From: Carnegiea gigantea
Lineage: Eukaryota > Streptophyta > Magnoliopsida > Caryophyllales > Cactaceae
NCBI GenBank assembly: GCA_029747015.1
Contig: JAKOGI010001566.1
Coordinates: forward strand, 113,501 to 177,500
Direction: 5' to 3'
Length of the DNA stretch: 64,000 nt
The position numbers were made by a program, and so were the translations under genes. Of the stretch, positions 47,641 to 59,740 are shown piece after piece. The notes under the pieces are model-generated. The model saw nothing but the letters and a program-made list of their open reading frames with translations. It was not told the DNA's origin and did no database searches. The number at the start of each line of letters is the position of its first letter. The first letter of the stretch is position 1.

Positions 47641-50029
47641 TGTTAGGCCCGCGTACTTTATATTCTGTTGAGCTGTTCGGGATGCCTTTTTACGTTATAA
47701 AAACCATATTTTATTAGCGATATGAGCTAAAATTATTTTCTAAGTGCCTATGTGAGCGTTGATTTTATTAAAAAGAATATTTTTGTCACCAGTAATAATG
47801 TTATTGTTATTAGTTTTGAAAATCTTTCGATGATTTTTAATAAGCGTTATTAACGGTTATTAACAAGTACTAAATCGATTAGGAACCCGAATACAATCAG
47901 GTTTTCACCCTTAGAAGTAGTTCGATGTTATTAAATCGAAGCTAGATAAGTTTGGGTACGAATAGTTGATGAAGGATTATATTATCGATTTGGGTTTAGA
48001 ATTCAGGTTACGAATTAGACTAGCGGTGTTAAATATGAACTAGCTTAGGACGAATAAATGAAGAGAGTAGGGAGGGGCAAACTGATAATTTTGTGCGCTC
48101 CCCTTATTTCTCCTCTCCCTGCCCGCGACACCCCCCCTCATGACACTCTCTCTCCTCTTTCTTCTTCTACCTCCAGACATTTGCCGTGCTTTCCCTGTTC
48201 CTCATCTCCTCCTTCGCTTCTCCTCCATACACGCACCACGACCGGCCAAATCGAGCCCCAACCCGACCAACCCTGGTGCCAACGAGCCTCCTACACGTGG
48301 CTGAGACAAAATTCGAGCACAGGCAGGGCTAATTTCGGCGAAGAACCGGCTGAACACCTGGCCATTTTCGTGCATGCAGGTAAAAATTCGAACACCCTTG
48401 CCTCTATAAATTGAATCCTTACCTCAATCCCCTTCAAATTGAGTTAACCGTGCTTAATTTTCACAAAAATCATGAGTTAGGGTTTTGGGTCTAAGTTGAT
48501 CGAACCTTGTATGGAGAACAGAGGGATTTTTGGGGTGCGTGGAGTTCGATTCTAACTTTAATCCAGTCAATTCACGTGCATATAGCTTGAATTTGAGGTG
48601 TGTTTTCTTACCTCCTAAATTAATATTAAGTTCCAAACTTTTTTTCATGCTCATGCTAGAATAGGTTGAGTTTACTAAATTTGGTAATTAGGAACTGATA
48701 TTTGGGGGCTGAATAAGGGCATTTAAACAATCTTTCAACTATTTAATAGTTGCATGTTTATGCAGAACGAATTGGGATACGTGATGGCATGCCCAACGGT
48801 TAGATGTCTTTGAAAGCTATGACCTATTCTAAATAATTCAAGGTGTGATTTTAGGTGAACTTAGTTCGCTATTTGGGTTAATTTGAATGTGCATGGTAAG
48901 CAAAAGGCGAAGGATTGGAGTCGTTCAAGCCCCTAAAGTCGAGCAGCAGCCATGAATCGAACCTCTAGTTCGGGTTCAAGGTGAGGGTTCCTTTCCTCCT
49001 AAATTACTAATAATTTCAATGTTTTTATCGCAATTAGCTAGAATATTTTGAAGTTGAGCGTGGAAATCGTGTTGGGTGAATTAGTATTCATATTGACAAT
49101 TTATAAGTTCGGAATTGATTTGGGTTAAATGCATATCGGATTGATGCTAAATATTAATAACCTGGCAGATTGGAGGAGTGCTTGGCAAAAAGAGTGTTCT
49201 TTTAGGGTAATTCAATTATTGGTCATTAGTTAAATTATGTTTGGAACCTAAAGATGCTAGCCGAGTGATTGAAATAATTATGGAATAAGTCGGACATTGT
49301 TTAAAGGTTAAGGGTATCAGGTTTGGGCTTGTTTAGAATTTATTCGTAATAACTATAATGAAATAAGGTGCCTATGGATGTTGGTTTGTGAATTGGGAAA
49401 CAAACTGTCGTTTAAAAGTTTCGATTGCATCAGTTGGTTCACTTAAACACTAGGTTGTTATTAAGCATGAATGTAATGCCTATATATGATTGTTTTATGT
49501 ACTGTTTGGTTTGCATATGTCAATATTGAACCGAATTTGGTAGTTGGATGGTTTGAGGTGGGACTATTAAGTGGTTTGAGGCTCTTGTGGTCGGTACTGT
49601 GTGAGGAGGGAGATAGGGTTGTGAATTACCGTAATCGTGTAGATTGCGATGCCATGTGTGGCTTAATGAATGATGATATGAAATGTATGAATGTGCTATG
49701 TGTGAATCCTCTTTTCCCTCAATGTGCTAAGTGACATTAAGTGAATAGTTTTCGAAATGCAGACATATTTAAGGAAGATTGTTAAATGCATGTTTTCATG
49801 ATTTCGAATGCTTCTAAGTACTTACCAATTGTCCGGTAGTTTATGAAAATGTTTGTAGTCTATAAGAATCCTAAATCATCAAACTACAAAGTTAGTGACT
49901 CGATTGAATAGTCAATAGGTTTAGGAAGTTTAAAAAGTGAACTAAAAGTGGATTTGAACATGCTTAAGGCTTTGGTTTGTATACGACTTCTCCTTAAGTT
50001 TAAAAGGATTTAAACGACCCGAAGAAGAT

Positions 50030-50930
50030 CACCTTAAGGTGCTAATTATGAAGCTTAGCTTATTTGTACGCGTTTTGCTTGCTTAAGTCTCTATTGAGTT
50101 TCGATCTACGATTTAGCAAACGTATTACGTTTAAAAGAAACTTTTAAGCTAAAAAGTGAAGTCGTTTTTATGAGTTAGCCATCGTTTTACATTTATAAGA
50201 AGCCTTTTAGTTAGAAACGAAGTCGTTCTTATGATTTAGCAACCCTATTACGCTTATACGAAGCTTTCAAGTTAGAAACAAAGTCGTTTTATGATTAGGC
50301 AACCTTATTACGTTTATAAAAAGCCTTTTAGTTAAAAACAAAGTTGTTTTACGAGTTAGTAAACTTATTACATTTATACGAAGTATTCGAGGTAGAAACT
50401 AAGTCATTTTACGATTTGGTAAACGTGTTACGTTTATAAGAAACTTTTAAGTTTAAAGTGAAGTCGTTTTAAGTATTAACCAATTTATTGCCTTTATAAG
50501 AAGCTTTTAAGTCTAAAAGGAAGTCTTTTTATGAGTTAATAAACGTATTATGTTTATACGAAACTTTTAAGTTACAAATGAAGTCGTTTTGTAAACTAGC
50601 AAATGTTTTACGTCTATAAGAAGTTTCTTAAGTTAAAACTGAAGTCATTTTGGGAGTTCGTATTACGTTTATACGAAGCTTTTAAGTTATAAACGAAATC
50701 GTTTTACGATTTAACTAGCTTATTATGCTTTTAAGAAGCTTTTAAATTTCAAAGGAAGTTGATTTACATGTTAATAAAGCTATCACGTCTATATGAAGCT
50801 TTTAAGTCATTTACGAAGTCGATTTACGTGTTAACAGATGTATTACGTTTATACGAAGCTTTTAAAGTTAAAACTAAAGTCGTTTTACGAGTTAGTACGT
50901 CTATAAGAAGTTTTTAAATTAAAAACGAAA
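50030..50930. repeat. Tandem repeat inside the nested LTR, unit about 60-75 bp
   Basis: More than ten diverged units of the type AAGTCGTTTTACGAGTTAGC, then AAACGTATTACGTTTATACG, then AAGCTTTTAAGTTAAAAACG. Units vary in length by small indels. Confidence 0.9.
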
Positions 50931-51049
50931 TGGGCTATAAGCATTTAGAAAGATTATAGTCGTTTTGTAAAAAAGTAAGTTTTAACAAAGTAAGCATTTG
51001 AAAAGAGATATGAAATACGACTTTAAAGGCTAAGAAAGCGCTAGGCGAT

Positions 51050-51340
51050 TGGCTAGAGGGTAGGAACTGGACTCAAGATATGAGTTATCTTGGTGTGAGC
51101 TGTTCCTAGAAACTGGACACAAAGATGGCGTGAGCTGTTTTCCCCTAAAGAAAAGTTAGGAACTGGACTCAAGATATGAATTATCTTGATGTGAGCTGTT
51201 CCTGGGAACTGGACTCAAGATATTAATTATCTTGGTGTGAGCTGTTCCCCAAATAAGTTATGATGTGTGACGCGTAAGAAAACCTTGAGGGGCACTGGAC
51301 TCAGGATATGATTATCCTGGTGTGAGCTATTACCCCATAG
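51050..51340. repeat. Imperfect repeats of a GGAACTGGACTCAAGATAT unit
   Basis: Units beginning GGAACTGGACTCAAGATATG, followed by an inverted TTATCTTGGTGTGAGCTGTT, occur about five times with changes. ATATGAGTTATCTTG and its relatives can pair within each unit. Confidence 0.85.
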
Positions 51341-52700
51341 AGGACAACTTCGAGGTTAGAATTGTTCTACTAAGACGCGTTTCGGCCAAAAGATAAGTAT
51401 GTATACCCCGAGGATAACGTAGATAAAGAGTGACGATCTCACTTAAGGGCGGTATTGACCTCCCTACCTAACATAATAAGATGTTTTGATGCTATGAGTA
51501 AGTTTCTAATAAGTGAGAAAAGGAGTTTCCTTTAAAGAATACGAGCCTCAAGAGGCTGAGTAAAGTGTTTTTGATAAAAGAAAGAACGCTTTCAAATGTG
51601 CACCTCCAGTTCATCTTTTATGAAAGGATTTCCTAGTATAGTCAAGTGAAGTTTCAGATGTTGCATTATTCATTTCAATGTGCATATTCTATGAAAGTAT
51701 GTTCTTCACAAGTCTTTCTTACCAGTTTAGATGCTTTGAGAACTTTTAGAAAAAATTATAAGCTTTAAAGGAGTTGGCGTGGATTACAAACCCTTCTTGG
51801 TATTTATCGAGAGTCACTATGTTTTCAAAAGTATGTTTGAAAGCTTTATACTCAATCCTTACTGCTTATTTGATTATGTGCCTAACTATTTGTTAGTAAG
51901 GAAGTTTGGCCATTTAAGGCCTAGAAACGAGTTGAGGGGTTAGAATGAAGTTTTAAGGAGGCTAATCTATCCTTAGGGACTATGATTGCCTAATATGATA
52001 GTAAAGTATAAATACGTGATATGCGACTATTATTAGTATTATTGCCTGCAATTATTTTGGTTTTAAGGAGTAGGGGAATTCTCACTGAGCGTGTGATTGC
52101 TCACCCCATTACTTTTTCCCCCTTTTCCCCAGGCTTTTGTTATGACAGGTGGAAGTCAAGTTACTTATGCGAGCTGGAGTCTATGCCCTACTTGAAAAAG
52201 GGTCATGTGTGCCATATAGAAGTAGATTCATATGTTTAACGATGTGATGTAATGTATTCCTAGTTTGTAATTGTTGTAAACTAAGTTTTCTAGCTCACAT
52301 AATACATATTGTTATGAGTCGCTCTGTATGGCTGTGTAAGCCAGCCATCTAACTAGTTAGATGTCTTTATTCGAAATTAGCTGTGTTTTGGGATGCAAAC
52401 CCCAGTGCTCCGGTTGTGTAGACCGTTGAGTTGTACCTTGTACTTTTCCTGTATTAAAGAATTATTCTGTTTGGTGTGCTCCGAGCAGGTGGCTCGTTGA
52501 GTTATGAACTCCAGCGTGTGGCCGTTGAGCTTCTTTTAAATGTTATGTGCTTCCGTTGATTTGCAGGGATTATTGTAAGGCTTTTAGCCTGAAAACGGTC
52601 AGTTTTTAGGGAAAACTCTGTCCGTTTCGTCCCAAGAATTAAGTAAGAAGTAAGAAAACATAACACTCCTGACCCTAGGGGCTGGGGGTGTTACACCTTA

Positions 52701-53690
52701 TTCAAGTCCGTGAAGTCCACACACATTCTCCTGCTCCCGTTTGGCTTCTTGACTAATGCTACATTCGAGATCCACTCGGGGTACTGGTATTCTCGAATGA
52801 AGCAAGCCTCCAACAACTTCTGAACTTCGGCGTTGGCCGCGGCCGCCCTCTCCGGTCCCACATGGCGCTTCTTTTGGATAACCGGTTTGTGCCGGGGGTC
52901 AGCGTTTAACCGGTGCTCCATCACACTTGAGGCGATGCCAGGCATTTCTTCAGGCCCGAATGCGAAAAAATCTTTGCACTCCCGCAAGAGGGAAACCAGT
53001 GATTGTCGGTCAGCGGCCGCAATGTCGTACCCGAGCTGCACAGTACGCTCGGGCCGTTCCTCTTCGAGCGAGAAGTGCTCCACCGCGTCCGCGACTTCTG
53101 GCCGAGGCCGCGGAGGTTTGGACGAAGTGAGGGTGTGGATAACTAAGGTCTCTGGGACCGGAATAGCTGGCCCCGCCTTTGCCCGCTTCTCTATCTGGGG
53201 CGGTTCAATAGTGCCGCGCTCACGACTCTGTTCTATGAGGGTTTTTATGCTCACTAGGTAGCACTCCTGGGCCGTCCGCTGATCCCCTCGCATCTCGCCG
53301 ATACTGCCATCATCTGCTTCAAACTGGAGCTGGAGGAGATATGGGGCGATGATAACCTTCACCTTGTAGAGGGTTAGTCGCCCTAAAATTACATTGTAGG
53401 CTGTGGGCACATCAACGATCAGAAAGTCGACCTCAAGGCTTCTGGATTTGGTCTTGTCACCAAAGCGCACTGGGAGGCGGATCATCCCCATGGGATTCAC
53501 TTCCTACCCTCTGAAGTCTAAGATAGGGTTCACCAAGGGGACAATGTCACGCTTGGGGTGCGCAAGCTTCTTTAAGCAATCCCAAGTTATGATGTCCATG
53601 GAGCTGCCTGTGTCAATTAGGATTCGCCGTACAATCACACTGGTGATCTTCATCTCGACGACTAGGGGGTCGTTATGGGGAGAAGCGAAT
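52701..53690 (-). pseudogene. Tat element protease and first part of reverse transcriptase
   Basis: The minus strand reads VVRRILIDTGSSMDII, with the aspartic protease motif DTGSS at 53600-53614, then FLIVDVPTAYNVILGRL typical of the end of gypsy proteases. After a linker rich in Glu/Pro/Arg it reads CKDFFAFGPEEMPGI, VMEHRLNADP, EWISNVALVKKPNGSRRMCV and DFTDLNK, the first reverse transcriptase blocks. There the nested 5 kb sequence interrupts it. A stop near 53506 separates protease from the following frame. Confidence 0.85.
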
Positions 53691-55574
53691 CACGGGGCAT
53701 CCTTTCCCCCAAACACCATTGTGGGCGCCGTTAAGCAGGGTCCCTGCTCCGCGGTGAGTACTTGCTGCGCGCTTCTGAGTTGAGCTTTCCAAGCCGACAG
53801 AGTTATTCCTTCCGCGTAGCCCTCCGCTATGGTGGCCACGACTTCTATTGAACATTCCTCATCCCGTGGTAGGGGTGGAGCAGGTTCTTGTTCTTGTCGG
53901 AGGAACCGTGGTCCTCTCTTTAGCAATCGATCGATTTGCCCTTTGTTTGCTAGGTCCTGAAGGGCTTTCTTCAACTCTTAACATTCGGTCGTGATATGCC
54001 CACTCTACTCGTGGAATTCACAATACTTCCAGGGGTTCTGCGGTCTACAAGGTGCGGTCATAGGAGGCGGTCTCCGCAGCATCGAATGTCCCCTGACCTC
54101 CATGAGGATGCTCCTAGCATCGGTGGTGAACCGGAGATCAATTGCCTCGAACTGTGGCCTAATCTCCGGGGGAGCGGGATTCCTGTCACCACGATTGAAG
54201 CTCTTATCCCCCAGAGCCTTCATCTTCTTGGGGGCATCTGAGCTGTCGGCGCAGATCTCAGTGGCCCGGATGAAGTCCGCAGCCTTCCTTCGGGCCTCGG
54301 CCGGCGTCGTCTCCTTCTGCTCTGCCAAGGAGAACTTGAAGCACCCACTCTTAAGGCCATTCAAGAACGAAGTGTGTGTAACCCCGTCCTCCAAGTCAGG
54401 CATCAACACCGCCTCCTGATGGAAGCGTTTGACAAACTCAGCGAGGAACTCCTGCGGCCCTTGCTTGATCTTTGACAAGTGGATGCTAATTCTCTTCTCC
54501 CTACGACTAGCAATGAATTGGCTGACAAACTTATCCGCCAAGTCTTGAAAGCATGTAACACTCCCCGGTGGCAGATCGTTAAACCATGACTGTGCCACCC
54601 CCCTTAAGGTAGCAGGGAAGTAGCGGCAGTAGGAAGCATCATCCACGTCTTACACATACATCTATGCTTTGTAAACTCCCAGGTGTTCTTCAGGGTCCGT
54701 CGTCCCATCGTAGAGGTCTATCGTGGGCATCTTGACATTCCCGTAGTGCGGAGCGTTGATGATCTCGGTGCTAAATGGGGTGGAGAAGGGAAGAGCAGTT
54801 GGCCGGGCGGCCGTTCCGGACACCTTGATGGGGGTGTCAGGGTGGCATTCTACCTCAACCACTAAAGGACTCCCTCTCTCCCGGACGTGCCTTGGTACCT
54901 TGGGGGGAGAGCGGTCCTTTGGGCACAGCTCCTGGCCGTGCGTCCCTTTTAGAGGCAGGCTTCAGGTACGGTCGCGGTGAGTGCGGCGCTCTGGACTGGG
55001 ATGACGCCTGCTAGAGTTCGCTCCTTGTGGCCGAGAAATCTGTTCCTGTTCCTCAAGTCAAGCGGTTCGCCTGGAGTGTGTTGCGTAGGGGGTAGAAGCA
55101 GTTGCCGATCCAGTAGTTGTTCCTTGTGCGGGACGGCCGTTAGGTTCCATTGTCGCGCGTCGCCTTAGCTGCCCGGTAGGAAGCCCACCGCTTCGGTCTG
55201 GCCGTGAGACCTCTCGGCAACGTTCCATGGGGCGGGGGGGACGAAATCCCTTCCAGCCGGTGAGAGGGCTCCCCTTCATGGACCAACGAGTACTCGAAGG
55301 CAGGAGGAGGCCTGGCCGAGCATGCTGCCGCCTCCATAGCTCTCTTGACTTGCTCAGAGGCCTGGCGTGTAATGGCGTCAGCCATAGTGGACATGAGGCT
55401 CTTCAGCGCGTCCACCGGGACATAAGCCTCATGCTCAGGGGGTGATGCCCTAGCCGCCCGAGGGCTCGCCCGGGAACTCTCGGAGGCATCTTCTACCAAT
55501 GGAGGCGCAGAGGTGTCCGTAGCGGGGGCCTTGTCCCTGTAAGTCCACGCCCGTGTTGCTTCGCATACTACCAT
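53690..55574 (-). pseudogene. Tat element gag, broken
   Basis: ATG 55574 opens a 144-residue frame with a Ser/Ala/Glu-rich start and VPVDALKSLMSTMADAI. After a frameshift near 55140, further frames carry PTIDLYDGTTDPEEHLGVYK and YCRYFPATLRGVAQSWFNDL, then FQDLADKFVSQFIASRR. These are the retrotransposon gag core (PF03732-type), which would form the virus-like particle. A degraded nucleocapsid-like block follows (KYCEFHE(stop)SGHITTEC). Stops near 54660, 54003 and 53977 and at least one frameshift inactivate it. Confidence 0.85.
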
Positions 55575-55587
55575 CGCTACCGTTCCT

Positions 55588-55606
55588 TCCCCACAGACGA
55601 CGCCAA
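55588..55606 (-). promoter_or_regulatory. Primer binding site of the Tat element
   Basis: Just inside the 5' LTR the minus strand reads TTGGCGTCGTCTGTGGGGA, close to the TGGCGCCGT.. type common at this position in plant gypsy elements. Which tRNA it matches cannot be settled here. Confidence 0.6.
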
Positions 55607-55608
55607 TC

Positions 55609-56120
55609 TTATTCCGGACGAAATCCTTTAGTGTACGGTTACTGATGGCATGGGCGAAGGAGTGGGTTTATCTGACAGTTAGCGGTCAACACTTTGTCGT
55701 CCTCAACTTCAAGCGGCCTAACATGCAAAAAGGGCAACCCCGGGTTGTGAACCGGGGCACGCCTCTCCGACGGTCAAGTCAATTCAAGGCCCAAGTCCAA
55801 GGTCCAAAGAAAGAGTGCAGTATGAAATCAGTATCTCAGGTTGCCAACCCCTTTCCCGAGGAAGACAGGTAACTATTTATAGTCCTTTCAGGAAAGGGCA
55901 AAATAGTAACTTTACCTGGAGTGCCCGCGCGGGCCATCGGTCTCGGAGCAGAAGGGCCCAAAGAAGGCCTCTAGGGTTGCATTCTGGGCGCCTGAGTACG
56001 TATGGGCCTGAGGTTGCCCCTAGGGTGACACCTCTTGGGTCTACCAATCCATGTATGGGCCTAGTCTGTAAGAGAGACTTGTAAGAGCCCATTAGGAAGA
56101 ATCGGATTTTTCCCCAATCA
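55609..56120 (-). repeat. LTR at the 5' end of the Tat element
   Basis: On the minus strand it starts TGATTGGGGAAAAATCCG and ends CCGGAATAA, where the other LTR ends CCGGAATCA. The outer duplication CAAAC follows at 56121-56125. It carries the palindromic CCCCGGGTTGTGAACCGGGG motif also found in the partner LTR. Confidence 0.9.
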
Positions 56121-56125
56121 CAAAC

Positions 56126-56639
56126 TAACTCCTCATTGCTTATGGGATTATTATACAAATTGAACAACTCTTGATTATTCCCTTTGCATTGTCTTACGCT
56201 TGTATGAGACTTTGCTACTGGAAGTGGCCACTTCAAAGAAATATTTTTTGTTTCACATTCCAACCCAAAAAAGGGAGGCGGGGGAGATACTCAGATACTA
56301 ACAGAATAATCCTTATAGGAATGATTGAAGCATTTGCTTCCTTCCGGTTAAGCATAGTTAATATCATGTGTCCAAAATTATTTGTCCATCATTGAACCCT
56401 GCAAATTTTTTCCAAGCAAATACATCTTAGAGGATGTCAGACAGGGGGATCATGTTATGGTCTTACTACATCACCGACTATGGAGATGTTCCAAATATAA
56501 GCTACCTCATCATTGTCACAAACTCTCAAATATCTTGTTCCAAGTTACCCGCAAGAAAGATTGGTCAGACCCTCATACAACTAAGTCCCCCTACTCGCAC
56601 CAGCCCCGAAGATTAGAAATATTTGTAATAAAATTTAAT
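56126..56639. other. Intergenic flank of the Tat element, no gene seen
   Basis: No coding motif is recognised on either strand. The minus strand could hold further decayed cytochrome P450 sequence, but I cannot show it. Confidence 0.4.
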
Positions 56640-56984
56640 TAACTAAGGAGATACTAACCAGCAGAAGCCCTTTAATTGTAGTTTCTTCAGCCTTTTTATC
56701 AGACAAATCACCTATGCTCATCAACCAAACTGTCAAAGACAGCTTCAATGTTTTGGCAAAGTCTTTTTAATGCTCTTAATATGGCTATCATAGTCCATTG
56801 ATCTCAAAGCAAGTACAAAATCAGCAGGATTTGAAGCATCAAAAAGTGAAGCACCTCTTTGATTATCTTAGCAAATCTCACTGCCTTATAATCCTCCACT
56901 CCCTCACAGTAATACCTTTTCCTAGCAAGGATTATCAGCATCATCTCCGGGGGGGAGTGGAGTTAGGAGGGGTGTAGGGTTTCA

Positions 56985-58089
56985 GCAGCTACGCCTAGCA
57001 TCTTGGAATATTGGTTCGCTTACTAGTAAGTCTATAGAATTAGTTAGGTCTCTGCATAGACATAGGATTAGCATAGCATGTATCCAAGAGACTAAGTGGG
57101 TGGAGGCTAAAGCGAGAGAAGTTGATGGGTATAAGTTGTGGTATTCGGGATCTAGCAAGGCTAGGAATGGAGTTGGTATTTTGATTGTTAAGGAGTTGGT
57201 TGACTTTGTGGTTGAAGTGAGGCGTAAGAGTGATCGAATTATGGCCATTAAAGTGGTGGTGGGATCAGAAATCCTAAATGTAGTTAGTGTTTATACTCCT
57301 CAAATAAGTTTGTCGGACGATATTAAGAAGCAATTTTGGGAGGATTTGGATATTGTTATTCAGGGCGTAGCTCGGACTGAGAAACTTTTCATAGGAGGAG
57401 ACTTTAATAGTCATATTGGAGTCGAAGCAGGCGGGTATGATACGACTCATCGCGGTTTCGGTTATGGGGAGAGAAACAATGAAGGAGTTTCTATTTTAGA
57501 CTTTGCAGTTGCCTTTGATTTGTTGGTAGTAAACTCCTTTTTAAAGAAGAAGGAGGACCATTTGGTGACCTTTAAGAGTGGATCCATAAAGACCCAAATA
57601 GATTTCTTCCTAACTTGGGTGGATTATAGGAGGTTTTGTAAGGATTGTATGGTGATACCTAGTGAGTATTTAGGAACTCAGCATAGATTGTTAGTCTTGG
57701 ATGTGGAGCTCAATTGTCCTAAGGGGAAGAAGAGGAGTGTTGGGGAAGCTAGATTTAAGTGGTGGAATCTTTCTAAGGAGAATGCTATGAAGTTAGCAGA
57801 GAGGATTACTGAAGAAGGAGCCTGGAGGCAGGTACAAGATGCGAATACAATGTGGGAGGCAATGGCGGATTGTATTCGAAGGTCGGCTAAAGAAATCCTA
57901 GGTGCTTCTAGGAGAGGCAGCAGCATAATGAAAGGAGCGTGGTGGTGGAACGAAGAGGTAAAGGAGAAATTCAACGAGAAAAAAGAGGCATTCGCTACTT
58001 TCCTAAATAGTGAGACAGATGAAGAGAAGAGTCTAGTAGAGTTAGATATATGGCTACAAAAAAGGCAGCCAAGAAAGCTGTTGCGGTAA
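56985..58089 (+). pseudogene. RTE endonuclease domain
   Basis: The frame reads QLRLASWNIGSLTSKS, IACIQETKWVEA (Glu), VSVYTPQ, LFIGGDFNSHIG (Asp, Asn) and IDFFLTW, then LGTQHRLL near the usual DHR site. It is open from before 57100 to 58089, so the whole endonuclease is intact in one frame. No obvious ATG precedes the first block. RTE elements often start upstream or use unusual starts. The frame is lost near 58050. Confidence 0.85.
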
Positions 58090-59740
58090 CTAAAAGCATG
58101 GCTTATGATAGGTTATACCAAAACTGGAGACCAAAGAAGGTGAGAAGGAAGTCTTTAAACTGGCGAGGGCAAGGGAAAGAAAAACAAGAGATCTGGGGGT
58201 TGTGAGGTGCATCAAAGATGAAAATGGTAAGGTGTTGACGGAGGATGCAGAAATCAAGGTTAGATGGAAAAGGTACTTTTCGACACTCCTTAATGATGAA
58301 GTGATGGTAGATTCCCGAAGTAGGGTAAGAGAGAGTAGAGAGACCCCCATTTGGATGAACCTATCAGTAAGGACGAGATTAAAGAGACCCCGAAGAAGAT
58401 GCCCAATGAAAAAGTAGAGGGACCAGATCAGATACCGGTGGAAGTGTGAAAGTGTTTGGGAGAAGAGGGATTGAAATGGCTAGCAGGGCTTTTCAATGTA
58501 ATTTTGAGGACTGCTAAGATGCCCAGAGAATAGAGGTTTAGTACAATCATCCCATTGTACATGAACAAAGGGGATATTCAAGATTATAATAACTATAGGG
58601 GTATAAAGTTACTCAGTTACACTATGAAATTGTGGGAGAGGGTGATTGAGCGAAGATTGCGGAAGGATAGTTAGATATCTGAGAACCAATTTGATTTTAT
58701 GCAGGGCAGATCAACTACAGAGGCGATTTACCTCCTTAGAAAGCTCACGTGATTGTGTAGAGATAGAAAGGTAGATCTTCATATAGTGTTCATTGATCTG
58801 GAAAAAGCTTATGATAGAGTTCCGCATGAAGTGTTGTGAGAATGTTTAGAAAAGAAAGGAGTGTCTCCTTTGTATATTCGACTTATTAAGGATATATACG
58901 TGGTAGGTAGGACGAATGTTAGGACGCCAGGAGGGGTCACCAATGACTTCTTCGTTGGTATGGGCCTGTATCAGGGTTCCGCCCTAGGTCCGTTTCTTTT
59001 CACTCTAGTTATGGATGAACTTACAAAAGGGCTTCAAGATGGGTTACCATGGTGTGTGTTGTTTGCAGATGACATTGTTTTTATTGATGTAACCAGAGAA
59101 GGAGTAAACAACAAGTTGGAGCGATGGAGACATACACTGGAGTATAGAGGTTTTAGAGTAAGTAGATCGAAAACGGAATACCTATATTGTTGTTTAAGCG
59201 GTAGAGAAGATGGGAGGGGAGTAGTCACCATTGAGGGGATGGCGATACCGAAGGTCGAGAAGTTTAAATATCTAGGCTCAATCATTCACCAGAACGGGGA
59301 TATTGACGAAGACATTAGCCAGCGCATTAAAGCGGGTTGGATTAAATGGAAGAACGCTTCAGGAGTGCTTGTGATAAGAGAATGCCTGTAGGACTAAAAG
59401 GCAAAGTCTACCGTATGGTAGTTAGACCTGCTATTTTATATGGTGCGGCAGTGTTGATCTCTAAAAAAGATGCAGGTCCAAAAGGTAATGGTAGCAGAGA
59501 TGAGGATGATTAGATGGATTTGTGGTTATACGAGAATGGATAGAACTAGTGATGGAGTAATTAGAGACTTAGTTAAAGTTGCGCCTATCAAAGATAAGAT
59601 GAGAGAAAGAAAACTCAGATGGTTCATCCATATGAAAAGAAGGAGTGTGGATGCACCAGTGAGGCGATACGAGAGCATTAACATCCCCGAAGGGAAAAGA
59701 GGGAGGGGGCGACCTAAGAAGAATTGGACGAGGTGATTAG
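58090..59740 (+). pseudogene. RTE reverse transcriptase and C-terminal region
   Basis: Frames in succession give RCIKDENGKVLTEDAEIKVR, GPDQIPVEV(stop)[67 protein letters not shown] and [11 protein letters not shown]. The FADD active site is intact. [17 protein letters not shown] and, in the last frame, LRWFIHMKRR follow, then a basic end GKRGRGRPKKNW typical of RTE proteins. Stops at 58447-58449, 58531-58533 and 58837-58839 each look like a Trp codon changed by G to A. Confidence 0.85.

Larger units (their letters stand above)
47641..52695. mobile_element. Nested 5.06 kb TG...CA sequence, probable solo LTR
   Basis: It starts TGTTAGGCCC and ends GGGGGTGTTACA, and is bordered by an identical CCTTA at 47636-47640 and 52696-52700. 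Removing it restores continuity between ...FTDLNK and AYPKDSC... of the reverse transcriptase. I find no gag or pol motif inside. The start is not repeated further on, so it is not two LTRs with a body. TG/CA ends, a 5 bp duplication and lack of coding fit a solo LTR of a gypsy element with very long LTRs (Tekay/Del-type ends are similar). That family assignment is inference. Confidence 0.75.
37911..56120 (-). mobile_element. Ty3/gypsy LTR retrotransposon of the Tat lineage, minus strand, with nested insertion
   Basis: Two LTRs (37911-38405 and 55609-56120) start and end alike and are bordered by an identical CAAAC at 37906-37910 and 56121-56125. Both ends therefore belong to one insertion. 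On the minus strand the order is LTR, primer site, gag, protease, reverse transcriptase, RNase H, archaeal-type RNase H, integrase. A long 3' region with opposite-strand genes and tandem arrays follows, then the LTR. The second RNase H and the antisense genes are marks of the Tat group (Grande, Retand, RIRE2 and relatives). Without the 5.06 kb nested insertion the element is about 13.2 kb. Coding regions are broken throughout. Confidence 0.9.

Noticed and set aside
47641..52695. Complete small LTR retrotransposon nested in the Tat element
   Set aside because: The first 200 bases do not recur near the other end, and no primer site or coding motif follows. A solo LTR explains the TG/CA ends and duplication better.
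52833..55445. Plus-strand frames across the gag and protease region
   Set aside because: They mirror the minus-strand gag-protease coding region and have no recognisable domain, unlike the antisense genes at 39500-44070.
37911..56120. Endogenous pararetrovirus
   Set aside because: The element has LTRs, an integrase and a 5 bp target duplication and no movement or coat protein region, so it is a Ty3/gypsy retrotransposon.
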